This document shows positions 8,386 to 17,014 of a stretch of DNA of 64,000 nt, piece after piece; the stretch's first letter is position 1, and the number at the start of each line of letters is the position of its first letter. This DNA comes from Methylobacterium sp. C25. Its GTDB lineage: Bacteria > Pseudomonadota > Alphaproteobacteria > Rhizobiales > Beijerinckiaceae. Where the stretch lies: positions 372,001-436,000 of the forward strand of contig NZ_JAAUVI010000002.1 in assembly GCF_021352225.1 (NCBI RefSeq). The letters run 5' to 3'. The notes beneath the pieces are model-generated. The model saw nothing but the letters and a program-made list of their open reading frames with translations. It ran no database searches and was not told the origin of the DNA. Position numbers and translations under genes: made by a program.

Positions 8386-9545
8386 CGTGCCTGCCCCGTC
8401 AGATGGGACTTCAGGGCCGGGCCGATTTCCGGCAGCGGCAGCACACCGTGGCAGAGGCCGGCCTTGGCGACGCTGCCGGGCATGCCCCACACCGTGCTTG
8501 TGGCCTCGTCCTGCGCGAACAGCATGCCGCCGGCCTCGACGAGGGCACGTGCCCCAGGCGTGCCATCTGCACCCATGCCGGTGAGGATCACGCTCAGCGT
8601 CGCCGCACCGAACACTGCTGCGGCATCGAAGAACAAGACGTCGACCGCTGGACGGCAGAAGTTCACCACCGGACCGTCGTCGAGGCGGATCACGGGCTCG
8701 CCCTTGGCGAGGCCCATGTGACGGCCGCCGGGAGCGACGTAGATGCGGCCCGGCTGCAGCCGTTCGCCGTCCTTGCCCTCGGCCGCCGGCAGGCCGACGC
8801 GGGCGCCGAGATGCTCGGCGAAGACGGCGGTGAAGACCGGCGGCATGTGCTGGACGATGAGGGTCGGGACGCTGCGCAGGGTCTGCGCGCCGATCCGCTC
8901 CAGCACGTCTCCGACCGCGCGAGGGCCGCCGGTGGAGGAGCCGATCAGCAGGCAGCGCGGAGTGGCGATGGTGCGAGGCTTGGCTCGCAGCGTGATCGGT
9001 GAGGACAGACGCGAGGCTGCCGGTGCAGGCGCCGGAGCTGCTGCCGCGGATGCGCCGAGGCTCAATGGGGCGACCGGAGAGACGCGCCGGTGCCTCTTGC
9101 TACCGAACAGGCGTACCCGCTCGATCAGGTCGGTGCGGAAGGCGTCCGAGGTGGTGACGCCGCGTGAGCTTTCGGGCTTGGGCAGATAGTCGACCGCGCC
9201 GAGGGCGAGACACTTCAGCGAAATGTCGGCATTGCGCTGCGTCAGCGTCGACATCATCACGACCTGCAGGCCGGGAACCCGCGCCAGCATCAGCGGCAGC
9301 GCCGAGGTGCCGTCGAGCTCCGGCATGTCGATGTCGAGGAGCACGACGTCCGGGTCGTACTTGGACAGCGCGTCGAGAGCGATGCGGCCGTTCGAGGCGG
9401 TGGCCACGACCTCGAATCCGGACTCGGTGAGCCACCGTGAGACGAGACCACGCACCACAGCCGAGTCGTCGGCGATCAGGACCCGTGTCGGCGTGTTCGC
9501 CGAGGAGGCACCGGGGGGAGGAGTGACGGCGAGTGCGGCCGGCAT
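8382..9545 (-). CDS. cheB: Chemotaxis response regulator protein-glutamate methylesterase CheB
   Basis: A 387-residue protein removing methyl groups from chemoreceptors. The receiver domain spans about 20-140 (VLIADDSAVVRGL, DVVLLDIDMPELDG). The linker is Ala/Pro-rich, and the C-terminal methylesterase domain has the nucleophile motif SSTGGPRAV, the histidine segment VQHMPPVFT and the acid TGMGADGTPGA. I chose the ATG at 9545 (MPAALAV) with a GAAAG ribosome site; an upstream TTG at 9587 would add 14 unlikely residues. It is coupled to cheR by a 4-bp overlap. Phosphorylation by CheA in the same operon is expected. Confidence 0.92.
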   Translation of the reverse strand: MPAALAVTPPPGASSANTPTRVLIADDSAVVRGLVSRWLTESGFEVVATASNGRIALDALSKYDPDVVLLDIDMPELDGTSALPLMLARVPGLQVVMMSTLTQRNADISLKCLALGAVDYLPKPESSRGVTTSDAFRTDLIERVRLFGSKRHRRVSPVAPLSLGASAAAAPAPAPAASRLSSPITLRAKPRTIATPRCLLIGSSTGGPRAVGDVLERIGAQTLRSVPTLIVQHMPPVFTAVFAEHLGARVGLPAAEGKDGERLQPGRIYVAPGGRHMGLAKGEPVIRLDDGPVVNFCRPAVDVLFFDAAAVFGAATLSVILTGMGADGTPGARALVEAGGMLFAQDEATSTVWGMPGSVAKAGLCHGVLPLPEIGPALKSHLTGQAR

Positions 9546-9662
9546 GCGTTCAGCGCTTTCGGTGCAGGGTCGAGGGTGTCTCGGCAACGGACCTGCGAGC
9601 CGGAGACGGGACAGCGCGGGCTAGGATCAGGCGTTTTGGCTCAATGGCCCCTACGCCTGTGC

Positions 9663-10046
9663 TCAGGCAGCGTGTGCCTCGCGGGGCAGACCCACCTGCT
9701 CCAGCTTCGTCATCAGGATCTCGCGATCGAAGGGCTTCATGATGTACTCGTCAGCGCCGCCGTGCAGAGCGCGGGCGATGGCGCCGACGTCGTTCTCGGT
9801 GGTGCAGAACAGAACCTTCGGGTGCGCGCCGCCCGGAGTAGCCCGCAGTGCCGTGAGGAACTCGTAGCCGTCCATCTTCGGCATCGTCCAATCGAGCAGG
9901 ATCACGTCCGGCATCGCCTGGTTGCACAGGGCGAGCGCGGTCTCGCCATCCTCGGCGTCCGAGACCTTGAGGTTCACGGTCTCGAGGATGCGCCGCGCCA
10001 CCTTTCGGATCACGGCGGAGTCGTCGACGATCAGGGCAGTGTGCAT
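9663..10046 (-). CDS. cheY: Single-domain response regulator CheY
   Basis: A 127-residue receiver protein with no output domain. It has the acidic pocket in ALIVDDSAV, phosphoacceptor aspartate in ILLDWTMPKMDG, the Thr in FCTTEN and Lys in IMKPFD, which are all the conserved CheY positions. It lies between cheW and cheB in the chemotaxis operon and is the probable motor-switch signal or phosphate sink. Alphaproteobacteria often carry several CheYs, so which role this one has cannot be told. Confidence 0.9.
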   Translation of the reverse strand: MHTALIVDDSAVIRKVARRILETVNLKVSDAEDGETALALCNQAMPDVILLDWTMPKMDGYEFLTALRATPGGAHPKVLFCTTENDVGAIARALHGGADEYIMKPFDREILMTKLEQVGLPREAHAA

Positions 10047-10077
10047 GTCGGCTCTCGGCTGGGATTCGATGGGGACG

Positions 10078-10578
10078 TCAGGCCGCGATCGCTTCGCCGA
10101 AGGCGAGCAGCGCGCTGATGTCGAGGATGACGAGGAGGCGCCCGTCGAGCCGGTGGACGGCGCTGGCGAGGTCGCGCCAGCGGGCGTCCAGGTTGATCGG
10201 AACGGGCTCGCAGGTCTCAGCGCCGAGCTTCAGCACCTCGCCGACGCCGTCGGTGACGAGGGCGAAGGTCTCAGCGCCCTGCTCCAGGCCGATGGCCATG
10301 CAGGCCGCGCCCGGCTCGCGATCCGGCAGTCCGAGGCGGCGACGCAGGCAGAGCGCGGTGACGACGCGGCCGCGCAGATTGATCAGCCCGACGATCTCGC
10401 GGGGAGCGAGCGGCACGGCGGTGACGCCCGAGGGCATGAACACGTCGTGCACGCGCTCGATGGCGAGGCCGAACATCGCGTCACCGACGAAGACGGTGAC
10501 GTAGTCGTGTTGACCCGAGACGGAGGCCTCGGAGGCGTTGGTGTTGGCAGCCTGCATGGCGGAGGTTCCGGAAGACAT
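10078..10578 (-). CDS. cheW: Chemotaxis coupling protein CheW
   Basis: A 166-residue coupling protein with about 25 disordered N-terminal residues. The CheW SH3-like fold follows: YVTVFVGDAMFGLAIERVHDVF, then VPLAPREIVGLINLRGRVVTALCLRRRLGL, then the C-terminal LDGRLLVILDISALL. It links receptors to CheA. Only 5 bp separate it from the upstream cheA stop, so the two are co-transcribed and probably stoichiometric. Confidence 0.92.
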   Translation of the reverse strand: MSSGTSAMQAANTNASEASVSGQHDYVTVFVGDAMFGLAIERVHDVFMPSGVTAVPLAPREIVGLINLRGRVVTALCLRRRLGLPDREPGAACMAIGLEQGAETFALVTDGVGEVLKLGAETCEPVPINLDARWRDLASAVHRLDGRLLVILDISALLAFGEAIAA

Positions 10579-10583
10579 CGGGA

Positions 10584-13277
10584 TCAGGCGGCTTGGTCGA
10601 GGGGAGTGGTGTTGAGCTCGCCCAGCGCGGCGACGAGGCCACTGCGGTCGAACTTCGCGACGAGGTCACTGATGGAGAGTGCGCGGGCCTTGGTGATCGA
10701 CTCGGGGCCGATCTGACCGGACAGGGCGATCACCGGCAGGTCGCCGATGCGTCCGCCGTTCTTGCGCATGGCGGCGACGAGGTCGAAGCCGGTGCGGCCG
10801 GGCATCTCGAGATCCGCCACGACGACGCTGATCGCCGCGTCGGACTTGAGCTGGCGCAGCGCATCCTCGGCGCTCGCCGCCGTGGCGACCTCGTAGCCGG
10901 CCGCCTTCAGCACGGGGGTCAGCAGGTTGCGGAAGAACGCGGAGTCGTCGACGAGCAGCAACGTCGGGTTCTTGGCCTTCGGAGCCCGCGGGCCACGTGC
11001 CCAATCGTCATAGGCCAGCGGCAGGAAGTGGCTGACATCGACGATGTCGGTGGCGCGGCCGCGCAGCACCGCGGAGCCGATCAGGTCGGAACGGTCGGCG
11101 ACGATCTCGACGTCGAGGTGATCCTCGACGATGTCGACGATCTCGTCGACCACGAGGCCCATGGCCCGGTCGCCGTCGGAGAACACCACCAGCGCCTGGC
11201 TGCCCTGCGAGCGGATCTCGATGGCCGGGTCGGCGGGAACCAGCGGCATCAGCTTGCCGCGATACTGGATCAGCGGCCGGCCGGCGAGCCACTCGATCTT
11301 GCCGGCATCGATCTCCTCGATGCGCGTGACGAGGGAGAGCGGAACCGCCTTGAAGCTGCCACCGCCCTTGAAGACGAGCAGCGTGGCCTTGTCGAGCGCG
11401 GCCTCGCCGGCCTCGTCCGCCTGCTCGGAGGCATCGCCGCTGGCGACGCCCTGGCCGACCTTGCGGGCGATGCCGTTCGGATCGACGATCAGCACCACGG
11501 CGCCGTCGCCGAGGATGGTGTTGCCGGCGAAGAGCGGGATGTGCCGCAGCTTCGACGACATCGGCTTCACGACGATTTCTTCCGTGTGGAAGACCTCGTC
11601 GACGAGGATGCCGAAGCGTTGGCGGCCGACCTGGGCGACCACGACGAAGCCGGAGACCGGCGTGTCGGCGACGGCCGCGCCCATGTCGCCATCCATCAGC
11701 GAGGAGAGCGAGGTGATCGGCAGCAGCCGCTCGCGCAGGCGCATCACGGGGGCGCCGTTGATGCGCTCGACCCGGTTCGTGCCTTCGGCCTCGATCCGCA
11801 CCAGCTCGCGCACCGCGATCTGCGGTACGGCGTAGCGCTGGCCGGCGGACTCGACGATCAGCGCCGAGATGATGGCCAGCGTCAGCGGGATCTTGATGGT
11901 GAAGGTAGTGCCTTGGCCACGCTGGGTGGCGATGTCGATCATGCCGCCGATCGACTCGATGTTCGTCTTGACGACATCCATGCCGACACCGCGGCCGGAG
12001 ACGGAGGTCACGACCTGCGCCGTCGAGAAGCCGGCGTGGAAAATGAACTTGGCGACGTCCGAGTCGCTCATGCGCTCGAGATCGGCCTGGGTGGCGATAC
12101 CGCGATCGACGGCCTTGCGGCGGATGGCGGTGAGGTCGAGGCCGCGGCCGTCATCGGCGATCTCGATCGAGATGGTGCCGCCCTCGTGATAGGCGGAGAG
12201 GCGGATGGTGCCTCCCGCCGGCTTGCCGGCCTTGATGCGCTCGACGGTGGACTCGATGCCGTGGTCGGCGGAGTTCCGCACCATGTGGGTGAGCGGATCC
12301 TTGATCAGCTCGAGCACCTGCCGGTCGAGCTCGGTCTCGGCGCCGACCATGACCAGCTCGATGCCCTTCGACAGTTCGGCCGAGAGGTCGCGCACCACGC
12401 GCGGCAGCTTCTGCCAGGCATTGCCGATCGGCTGCATGCGGGTCTTCATCACGCCGTCCTGGAGTTCGGCGGTGACGTGGCTGAGCCGCTGCAGCGGGAC
12501 CTTGTAGCTCGAATCCTCGTGGCGGCGGGCGATCTCGAGGAGCTGGTTGCGGGTCAGCACCAGCTCCGAGACCATCGTCATCAGGTGCTCGAGGGTCTCG
12601 ACGTTGACCCGGATCGTGCGGTTCTTCTGCGCGGCCTCGGCCGCTTCAGCCGACATCTCGACGGGCTTCGATTCCGGCGCCTTCTCGGTGACCGGAGCGG
12701 CTGCTGCCGGAGCCGGCGCGGCGGCGACAGGGGCCGGCGTCTCGGGAATCACGGGCAGCGGCGGAAGCGGCGGCAGCTCGTCCGGGCCCTCGGCCTCCAT
12801 GAAGGCGCGTTCCAGCTCCTCCAGCGAGACCTCGCCGGGCTTCAGCTCGCGCTCAAGGGTCTGCACGACCAGGGCCGCAGGAGCTGGGGCGGCCTCTTCG
12901 GCCGGCATCTGCGACATCGCATCGAGCGCTTCGATCAGGTCTGCATCGGAACCGGCCGGCTCGGTGCCGCCAGCTTCGAGATCCGCGAGGATCGCCTTGA
13001 GGCGGTCGAGGGTTGCGAGGATCAGCGTCACGGATGCGGAGCTGACCGGGAAACCATCGCGAAAGCGGCCCATCAGGTTCTCGGCGGCATGCGCCAAGGT
13101 TTCCAGCCGCGGCAGGCCGAGGAAGCCGCAGGTACCCTTGATGGTGTGGACTAGGCGGAAGATGTTCCGCAAGATCACCTGATTGTTGGGGTCCTGCTCG
13201 AATTTCACCAGTTCGGCATCAACGGTATCGAGATGCTCGGCGCTCTCAGTCAGGAACTCGCGAAGCAGATCGTCCAT
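10584..13277 (-). CDS. cheA: Hybrid chemotaxis histidine kinase CheA with C-terminal receiver
   Basis: An 897-residue kinase that starts the chemotaxis operon. The N-terminal Hpt domain carries H44 (RLVHTIKGTCGFLGL). A Pro/Ala-rich linker (about 145-215) is followed by the dimerisation helix and HATPase domain (VRNSADHGIES, ADDGRGLD, GRGVGMDVVK, GTTFTIKIPLT). A first CheW domain begins QRYAVPQIAVREL and a second CheW-like domain covers about 640-755. A final receiver domain has LLLVDDSAFFRN and VVADLEMPGRTG. The extra CheW-like domain and receiver make it a hybrid CheA rather than the E. coli layout, suggesting internal phosphate shunting. The ATG at 13277 (MDDLLREF) is chosen; an upstream TTG would add 12 residues of unlikely composition. 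Confidence 0.93.
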   Translation of the reverse strand: MDDLLREFLTESAEHLDTVDAELVKFEQDPNNQVILRNIFRLVHTIKGTCGFLGLPRLETLAHAAENLMGRFRDGFPVSSASVTLILATLDRLKAILADLEAGGTEPAGSDADLIEALDAMSQMPAEEAAPAPAALVVQTLERELKPGEVSLEELERAFMEAEGPDELPPLPPLPVIPETPAPVAAAPAPAAAAPVTEKAPESKPVEMSAEAAEAAQKNRTIRVNVETLEHLMTMVSELVLTRNQLLEIARRHEDSSYKVPLQRLSHVTAELQDGVMKTRMQPIGNAWQKLPRVVRDLSAELSKGIELVMVGAETELDRQVLELIKDPLTHMVRNSADHGIESTVERIKAGKPAGGTIRLSAYHEGGTISIEIADDGRGLDLTAIRRKAVDRGIATQADLERMSDSDVAKFIFHAGFSTAQVVTSVSGRGVGMDVVKTNIESIGGMIDIATQRGQGTTFTIKIPLTLAIISALIVESAGQRYAVPQIAVRELVRIEAEGTNRVERINGAPVMRLRERLLPITSLSSLMDGDMGAAVADTPVSGFVVVAQVGRQRFGILVDEVFHTEEIVVKPMSSKLRHIPLFAGNTILGDGAVVLIVDPNGIARKVGQGVASGDASEQADEAGEAALDKATLLVFKGGGSFKAVPLSLVTRIEEIDAGKIEWLAGRPLIQYRGKLMPLVPADPAIEIRSQGSQALVVFSDGDRAMGLVVDEIVDIVEDHLDVEIVADRSDLIGSAVLRGRATDIVDVSHFLPLAYDDWARGPRAPKAKNPTLLLVDDSAFFRNLLTPVLKAAGYEVATAASAEDALRQLKSDAAISVVVADLEMPGRTGFDLVAAMRKNGGRIGDLPVIALSGQIGPESITKARALSISDLVAKFDRSGLVAALGELNTTPLDQAA

Positions 13278-13445
13278 CGTGCAATACTCGGTCAACGCGC
13301 AGGCTCGTGCCATGCCTAGCGACTATTGACCGAATTGGGTTAGGGAAGCGTTTCTGCCGGCATGATTTTGCCGTCCTGTCTCAGGTCAAACCAGAACATC
13401 CAAGTGGAGAACTCCAGGTTCGATATCTCCGATCGGCGTTAATGC

Positions 13446-13464
13446 TTCGGTTACCATAACCGAA
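13446..13464. promoter_or_regulatory. Perfect 19-bp palindrome between cheA and a pilZ gene
   Basis: TTCGGTTA-cca-TAACCGAA is a perfect inverted repeat (8-bp arms, 3-nt centre) in the 272-bp divergent region 13278-13549. It lies 169 bp upstream of cheA and 86 bp upstream of the PilZ gene. The size and symmetry fit a dimeric regulator site. An overlapping TTAA-N7-GTTA resembles a degenerate CtrA box. Neither assignment is proven. Confidence 0.45.
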
Positions 13465-13549
13465 CGTCTTAGTCGCGAATGCACGCAAGGCTTGAAACTA
13501 TAGCGCAGCTTGCGACTTCACCGTTCAGTGCACTTTGAGGATTTGCGCG

Positions 13550-14140
13550 ATGCTTGCCTTCGGAGAATTGCCCTGGGCGAACCAGGACCGTGTTACGGCC
13601 TCGGCGCGTTGCACGATCGGCGAGAGCAAGGAGTTTGCCTGCGTCGTCGACATGCTCGACAGCGAAACCGCAGCGGTCGCCTGCGATTACCTCGCCTCGG
13701 ACGACGACATCGGCCAGGAGGTCATCTGCTACGTCGACGGGATCGGTCTGATCGCGGGCAGCGTGCGGGAACTGACCGAAACCGGCTTCACGATTGGCGT
13801 CGAGGTCAATGCCGAGCGCCACGCCCGAATCGAGGCGCGACTGACCTGGATGCGCGAGCACGTTCACGGCCTTGCGGACCGGCGTGCCAGCGCGCGCATC
13901 GTGCCCAAGCACCGACGCACCACCGTTAAATGGCCGGACGGCCGCCTGATCGATGCAGAAATCGCGGACCTGTCGATGTCAGGTGCCGGGCTGGTGCTCG
14001 CTGACAAACCGAGCGTGGGCGCGGTGGTGACGGTCGGCAAGCGCTTCGCCACGGTCGTGCGCCATAAGGACGATGGCATCGGCGTCGCCTTCCGCCTGCC
14101 GTTCAGCGCCGAGACGTTCAACGAACACGTGGTGTTGTGA
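13550..14140 (+). CDS. PilZ-domain protein (candidate c-di-GMP effector)
   Basis: A 196-residue protein whose C-terminal half (about 95-190) is a PilZ domain. It has the basic motif RRASARIVPKHRR (R-x3-R region) and DLSMSGAGL, the D/N-x-S-x-x-G motif that binds cyclic di-GMP. The N-terminal half (about 5-90) resembles a second PilZ/YcgR-like beta-barrel (VACDYLASDDDIGQEVICYV) without a clear binding motif. The ATG at 13550 is preferred because TTGAGGA precedes it by a good spacing. Divergent transcription from the chemotaxis operon suggests control of motility or surface behaviour. Confidence 0.8.
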   Translation: MLAFGELPWANQDRVTASARCTIGESKEFACVVDMLDSETAAVACDYLASDDDIGQEVICYVDGIGLIAGSVRELTETGFTIGVEVNAERHARIEARLTWMREHVHGLADRRASARIVPKHRRTTVKWPDGRLIDAEIADLSMSGAGLVLADKPSVGAVVTVGKRFATVVRHKDDGIGVAFRLPFSAETFNEHVVL

Positions 14141-14349
14141 CCGAGGGCGACAATCGGGTCGTCATCGCTCCGGCTTCACGGCCCGCTGACGTGGCTCAAC
14201 CGTTGGCGGATCTTCTTCGAGGCTGCAAACCGGAGCCCAGAACCCGCTCCTGATGCGTGGACACGAGATGTCCGCGCGGCCAATCGCCGATTCCGGGTTC
14301 ACCTGTGGCGGCCCGGAATGACGGTGTGCAAGTTCAGGTCGTCGGCGTC

Positions 14350-15081
14350 CTAGGCCAGCGCGGTGTCCGGCGACTCGCTGTCCGATGGGCGGGAATCCTC
14401 GGGGACCGGGGCGTTTGCGGGAGCGGCCTCGGTAGCGGAGGTATTCGGCACGGCTTTGATCGTCACCGCGTCGCCCTCGATGGAGAAGCTCACGGACATT
14501 GCCGCGGCGCGGGCGACGAGGCCGGCGTAGTAGGCCAGGATCCCGTGGGAATCGACCGAACCGCTCTCCGGCGTGCCCGCGATCAGCTCCTCGGCATGGG
14601 GCGGGATGCGGGCATGCGAGCCCGTGGCTACGATCACGATTTCCGGCGCGTCGCCGTCGCCCGTCACCTTGACGTCGATCAGGCCGCCGCGGGGAATTGC
14701 GGTCGAGGCAATGACCACGAGGTTGAGGAGCAGCTTGACCTTGTTCTTCGGAAAGAGCGCCACCGGCGCGCTCCAGGCCACGTCCGGCTTCTCGTCGGCG
14801 AACATGTTGCGGGTGAGTTTTTCCGCGTCGGCGAGATCGATGGCAGCGCCCACCGAGCCCGAGGCGCCAAAGGCGATCCGCGCGAACTGGACCCGAGCCG
14901 AAGCGGTTCGCGCGCTCTTGCGGATCAGGTCGAGGGCGAATTCGCGCATTGAGGGATCGTTGTCGTCCTCGAGCACTTCGAGCCCGTTATTGATCGCACC
15001 GACCGGACTGATCAGGTCGTGGCAGACCCGCGAGCAGAGCAGCGCAGAGAGATCGAGGGCGTCGAGGGTAAGGCTGGCCAT
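14350..15081 (-). CDS. chpT: ChpT histidine phosphotransferase (CtrA/CpdR phosphorelay)
   Basis: A 243-residue protein of the degenerate histidine-kinase fold. It carries the phosphorylatable histidine H21 in LCSRVCHDLISPVGAINNGLE, an alphaproteobacterial ChpT signature. This is followed by helix two (MREFALDLIRKSARTASARVQFARIAFG) and an ATPase-like domain (about 115-210) lacking obvious catalytic boxes. A Ser/Pro/Ala tail ends it. ChpT passes phosphate from CckA to CtrA and CpdR, linking cell cycle, motility and development. The ATG at 15081 has a GGAG site; the ATG at 15207 is an alternative that adds 42 residues. It is divergent from cysQ and near eipA, a grouping also known in Brucella. 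Confidence 0.88.
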   Translation of the reverse strand: MASLTLDALDLSALLCSRVCHDLISPVGAINNGLEVLEDDNDPSMREFALDLIRKSARTASARVQFARIAFGASGSVGAAIDLADAEKLTRNMFADEKPDVAWSAPVALFPKNKVKLLLNLVVIASTAIPRGGLIDVKVTGDGDAPEIVIVATGSHARIPPHAEELIAGTPESGSVDSHGILAYYAGLVARAAAMSVSFSIEGDAVTIKAVPNTSATEAAPANAPVPEDSRPSDSESPDTALA

Positions 15082-15245
15082 GAACCGCTCCGCGGTGAAT
15101 TCGGTCTTAGATCCGCCGCGCTTGGCCGGGATGAACGAAGCTGTCGCAGCGTGCGCGTGCCCGGCACCGATAGACACCGTTCGCTGCTTTGAAAAGCGGC
15201 GGCTCATCTTGATGACGCCTGTCGACAAGCGGCCGCCTTCGGGGC

Positions 15246-16190
15246 ATGACCTTTGAGATGAGTGTTTTGGGGTCAGAGTCGCGTTCGGCGGCGTCCCCTC
15301 GCCTGACGGCCCCGGTCTCGGATGCGTCGCGCGATGACGTCGCGGCGAGCCTTGCAGAAATCGCCTGCGGGGCCGGCGAGATCCTGCGCCGCTACCACGG
15401 CGGCGACTGCCCGCATCAGCTGAAGCCTGATGGCTCCCCGGCTAGCCTCGCCGACATGCGGTCTGAAGAGTTCATCGTCGCTGCGTTGAACCGTCTTTGG
15501 CCCGAGATTCCGGTCATCGCGGAGGAGACGAGTGGCGAGGCCAAGGCCGCCGAGCTGTTCTTCCTTGTCGATCCGCTCGATGGCACCCGCGATTTCCTGG
15601 CGGGCGTTCCCGAATACAGCGTCAACATCTGCCTGATCTGGAATGATCGGCCGATCGCGGCCGCCCTGGCGGCGCCTGGTCTCGGTCGGTGCTGGTATGC
15701 GGGCAGCCATGCCCTCGAAGCCCCCATGCGCGACGGACGGCTCGGCGAGCCGCGTCCGATCTCCGCACGTACGCCCCCGCGAGAGGGATTGGTTGCGCTG
15801 GTGAGCCGCTGCCACGGTGACGCCGAAACCGATGCCTGCCTCGACAGCCTGCCGATCGTGCTGCGGCGCGTGACGTCCTCGGCGCTCAAGTTCGGCCTGC
15901 TCGCCGCTGGCGAGGCCGATGTCTACGTTCGCTGCGTGCCGACGATGGAGTGGGACACTGCGGCCGGCGACCATATCCTTGCCGTTGCCGGCGGTTGGGT
16001 GGTGGGGCCGGATGGCGCGCGCCTGACCTACGGCCATCGCGGGCGATTCTATCGCAACGGCCCCTTCGCGGCGTTCGGTGAATGCGATCAGGCTCCTCCG
16101 GTTCCCCTCCCCTCGGATTGCTCGTCGAGCTATCGCGACAGGCGCCGTACCGGCGAGGTCACACGCGAAGAATCCTCGGCCCACTCGTGA
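15246..16190 (+). CDS. cysQ: 3'(2'),5'-bisphosphate nucleotidase CysQ
   Basis: A 314-residue inositol-monophosphatase-superfamily enzyme that hydrolyses 3'-phosphoadenosine 5'-phosphate from sulfate assimilation. The metal-binding motifs are all visible: EE in VIAEETSGEA, DPLDGTRDF, and WDTAAGDHILAVAGG near the C-terminal third. SSALKFGLLAAGEADVY is the substrate-binding segment. About 30 residues at each end are unconserved, and the tail (PPVPLPSDCSSSY...) is unusual. Two in-frame ATGs (15246, 15258) are possible. Confidence 0.88.
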   Translation: MTFEMSVLGSESRSAASPRLTAPVSDASRDDVAASLAEIACGAGEILRRYHGGDCPHQLKPDGSPASLADMRSEEFIVAALNRLWPEIPVIAEETSGEAKAAELFFLVDPLDGTRDFLAGVPEYSVNICLIWNDRPIAAALAAPGLGRCWYAGSHALEAPMRDGRLGEPRPISARTPPREGLVALVSRCHGDAETDACLDSLPIVLRRVTSSALKFGLLAAGEADVYVRCVPTMEWDTAAGDHILAVAGGWVVGPDGARLTYGHRGRFYRNGPFAAFGECDQAPPVPLPSDCSSSYRDRRRTGEVTREESSAHS

Positions 16191-16279
16191 CGGCTCGTTA
16201 ACCTTGTCTTGCCGTTAAAAGCCCATACTCCCCCGAATCAAAGGATTCGGCGCGGAAATGCCGCGCGAGGAGGACTGCG

Positions 16280-16891
16280 ATGTCGACGAAGAAAGTGACG
16301 CAGCAGAAGCTGTCGCGCCGAGCCGTCATTCCCGCCCTGCTGGCAGCCCCTGCGGCCATCGTCCTGACCGGTCGCGAGGCCCTTGCGGTCGAGGATTTCG
16401 GTCGCCCCGAGAATTTCCGCCCCGCCGAGATCGTGGACAATGGCCACCGCTTCTTTGGCAGCGTGTCGCGCGGTTTGGCGCTGACCGTAGAGGAGGCCAC
16501 CCGTCGCTGGGGCCAGCCGAACGGCTACATTCTCGGCCAGGAGGCTGCGGGCGCCTTCGTCGGCGGCCTGCGCTACGGCGAGGGCACGCTCTACACTCGG
16601 AACGCCGGCAACCGCCGCATTTACTGGCAGGGCCCGTCCATCGGCTTCGACGCCGGCGGCGACGGTGACCGCACCATGATGCTTGTCTACAACCTGCCGG
16701 GCCTGCGTGAGCTCTACCAGCGCTTCGGCGGTGTCGACGGGTCGGCCTATTTCGTGGGCGGCTTCGGCATGACGGCGGTGACCAACGACGGCATCGTCGT
16801 GGTTCCGATCCGCACTGGCGTCGGCGCCCGGCTCGGCATCAACGTCGGCTACCTCAAATTCACGAACCGGCCGACCTGGAACCCCTTCTGA
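16280..16891 (+). CDS. eipA: EipA-like DUF1134 envelope integrity protein
   Basis: A 203-residue periplasmic protein with a twin-arginine-like N-terminus (LSRRAVIPALLAAPAA) and cleavage near residue 36. The conserved DUF1134 core includes GQEAAGAFVGGLRYGEGTLY, YWQGPSIGFDAGGDGDRTMMLVYNLP and GVGARLGINVGYLKF. EipA is needed for envelope integrity in Brucella and lies near chpT there too. A GAGGAGG site precedes the ATG. Two TTAA elements (16198 and 16215) lie upstream; their 13-bp spacing does not match the N7 CtrA consensus. Confidence 0.88.
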   Translation: MSTKKVTQQKLSRRAVIPALLAAPAAIVLTGREALAVEDFGRPENFRPAEIVDNGHRFFGSVSRGLALTVEEATRRWGQPNGYILGQEAAGAFVGGLRYGEGTLYTRNAGNRRIYWQGPSIGFDAGGDGDRTMMLVYNLPGLRELYQRFGGVDGSAYFVGGFGMTAVTNDGIVVVPIRTGVGARLGINVGYLKFTNRPTWNPF

Positions 16892-17014
16892 CGGCTTTGG
16901 GCGTGCCTTGAAGCAGGCCAGAACGCGCAATACAGCGTGGTGGTGCCGGCGTTCCCGGCATGCATCGCGCGCACTTTCGCGCGCCCCTAAGGTTTCACGC
17001 ATGGGTCCGTCGGC

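Noticed and set aside
10593..13154. 853-residue open frame opposite cheA
   Set aside because: Shadow of a high-GC gene; Asp/Gly/His-rich antisense composition with no domain, while cheA motifs are complete.
16198..16218. CtrA box upstream of eipA
   Set aside because: Two TTAA elements are spaced by 13 bp, not the 7 bp of the consensus.
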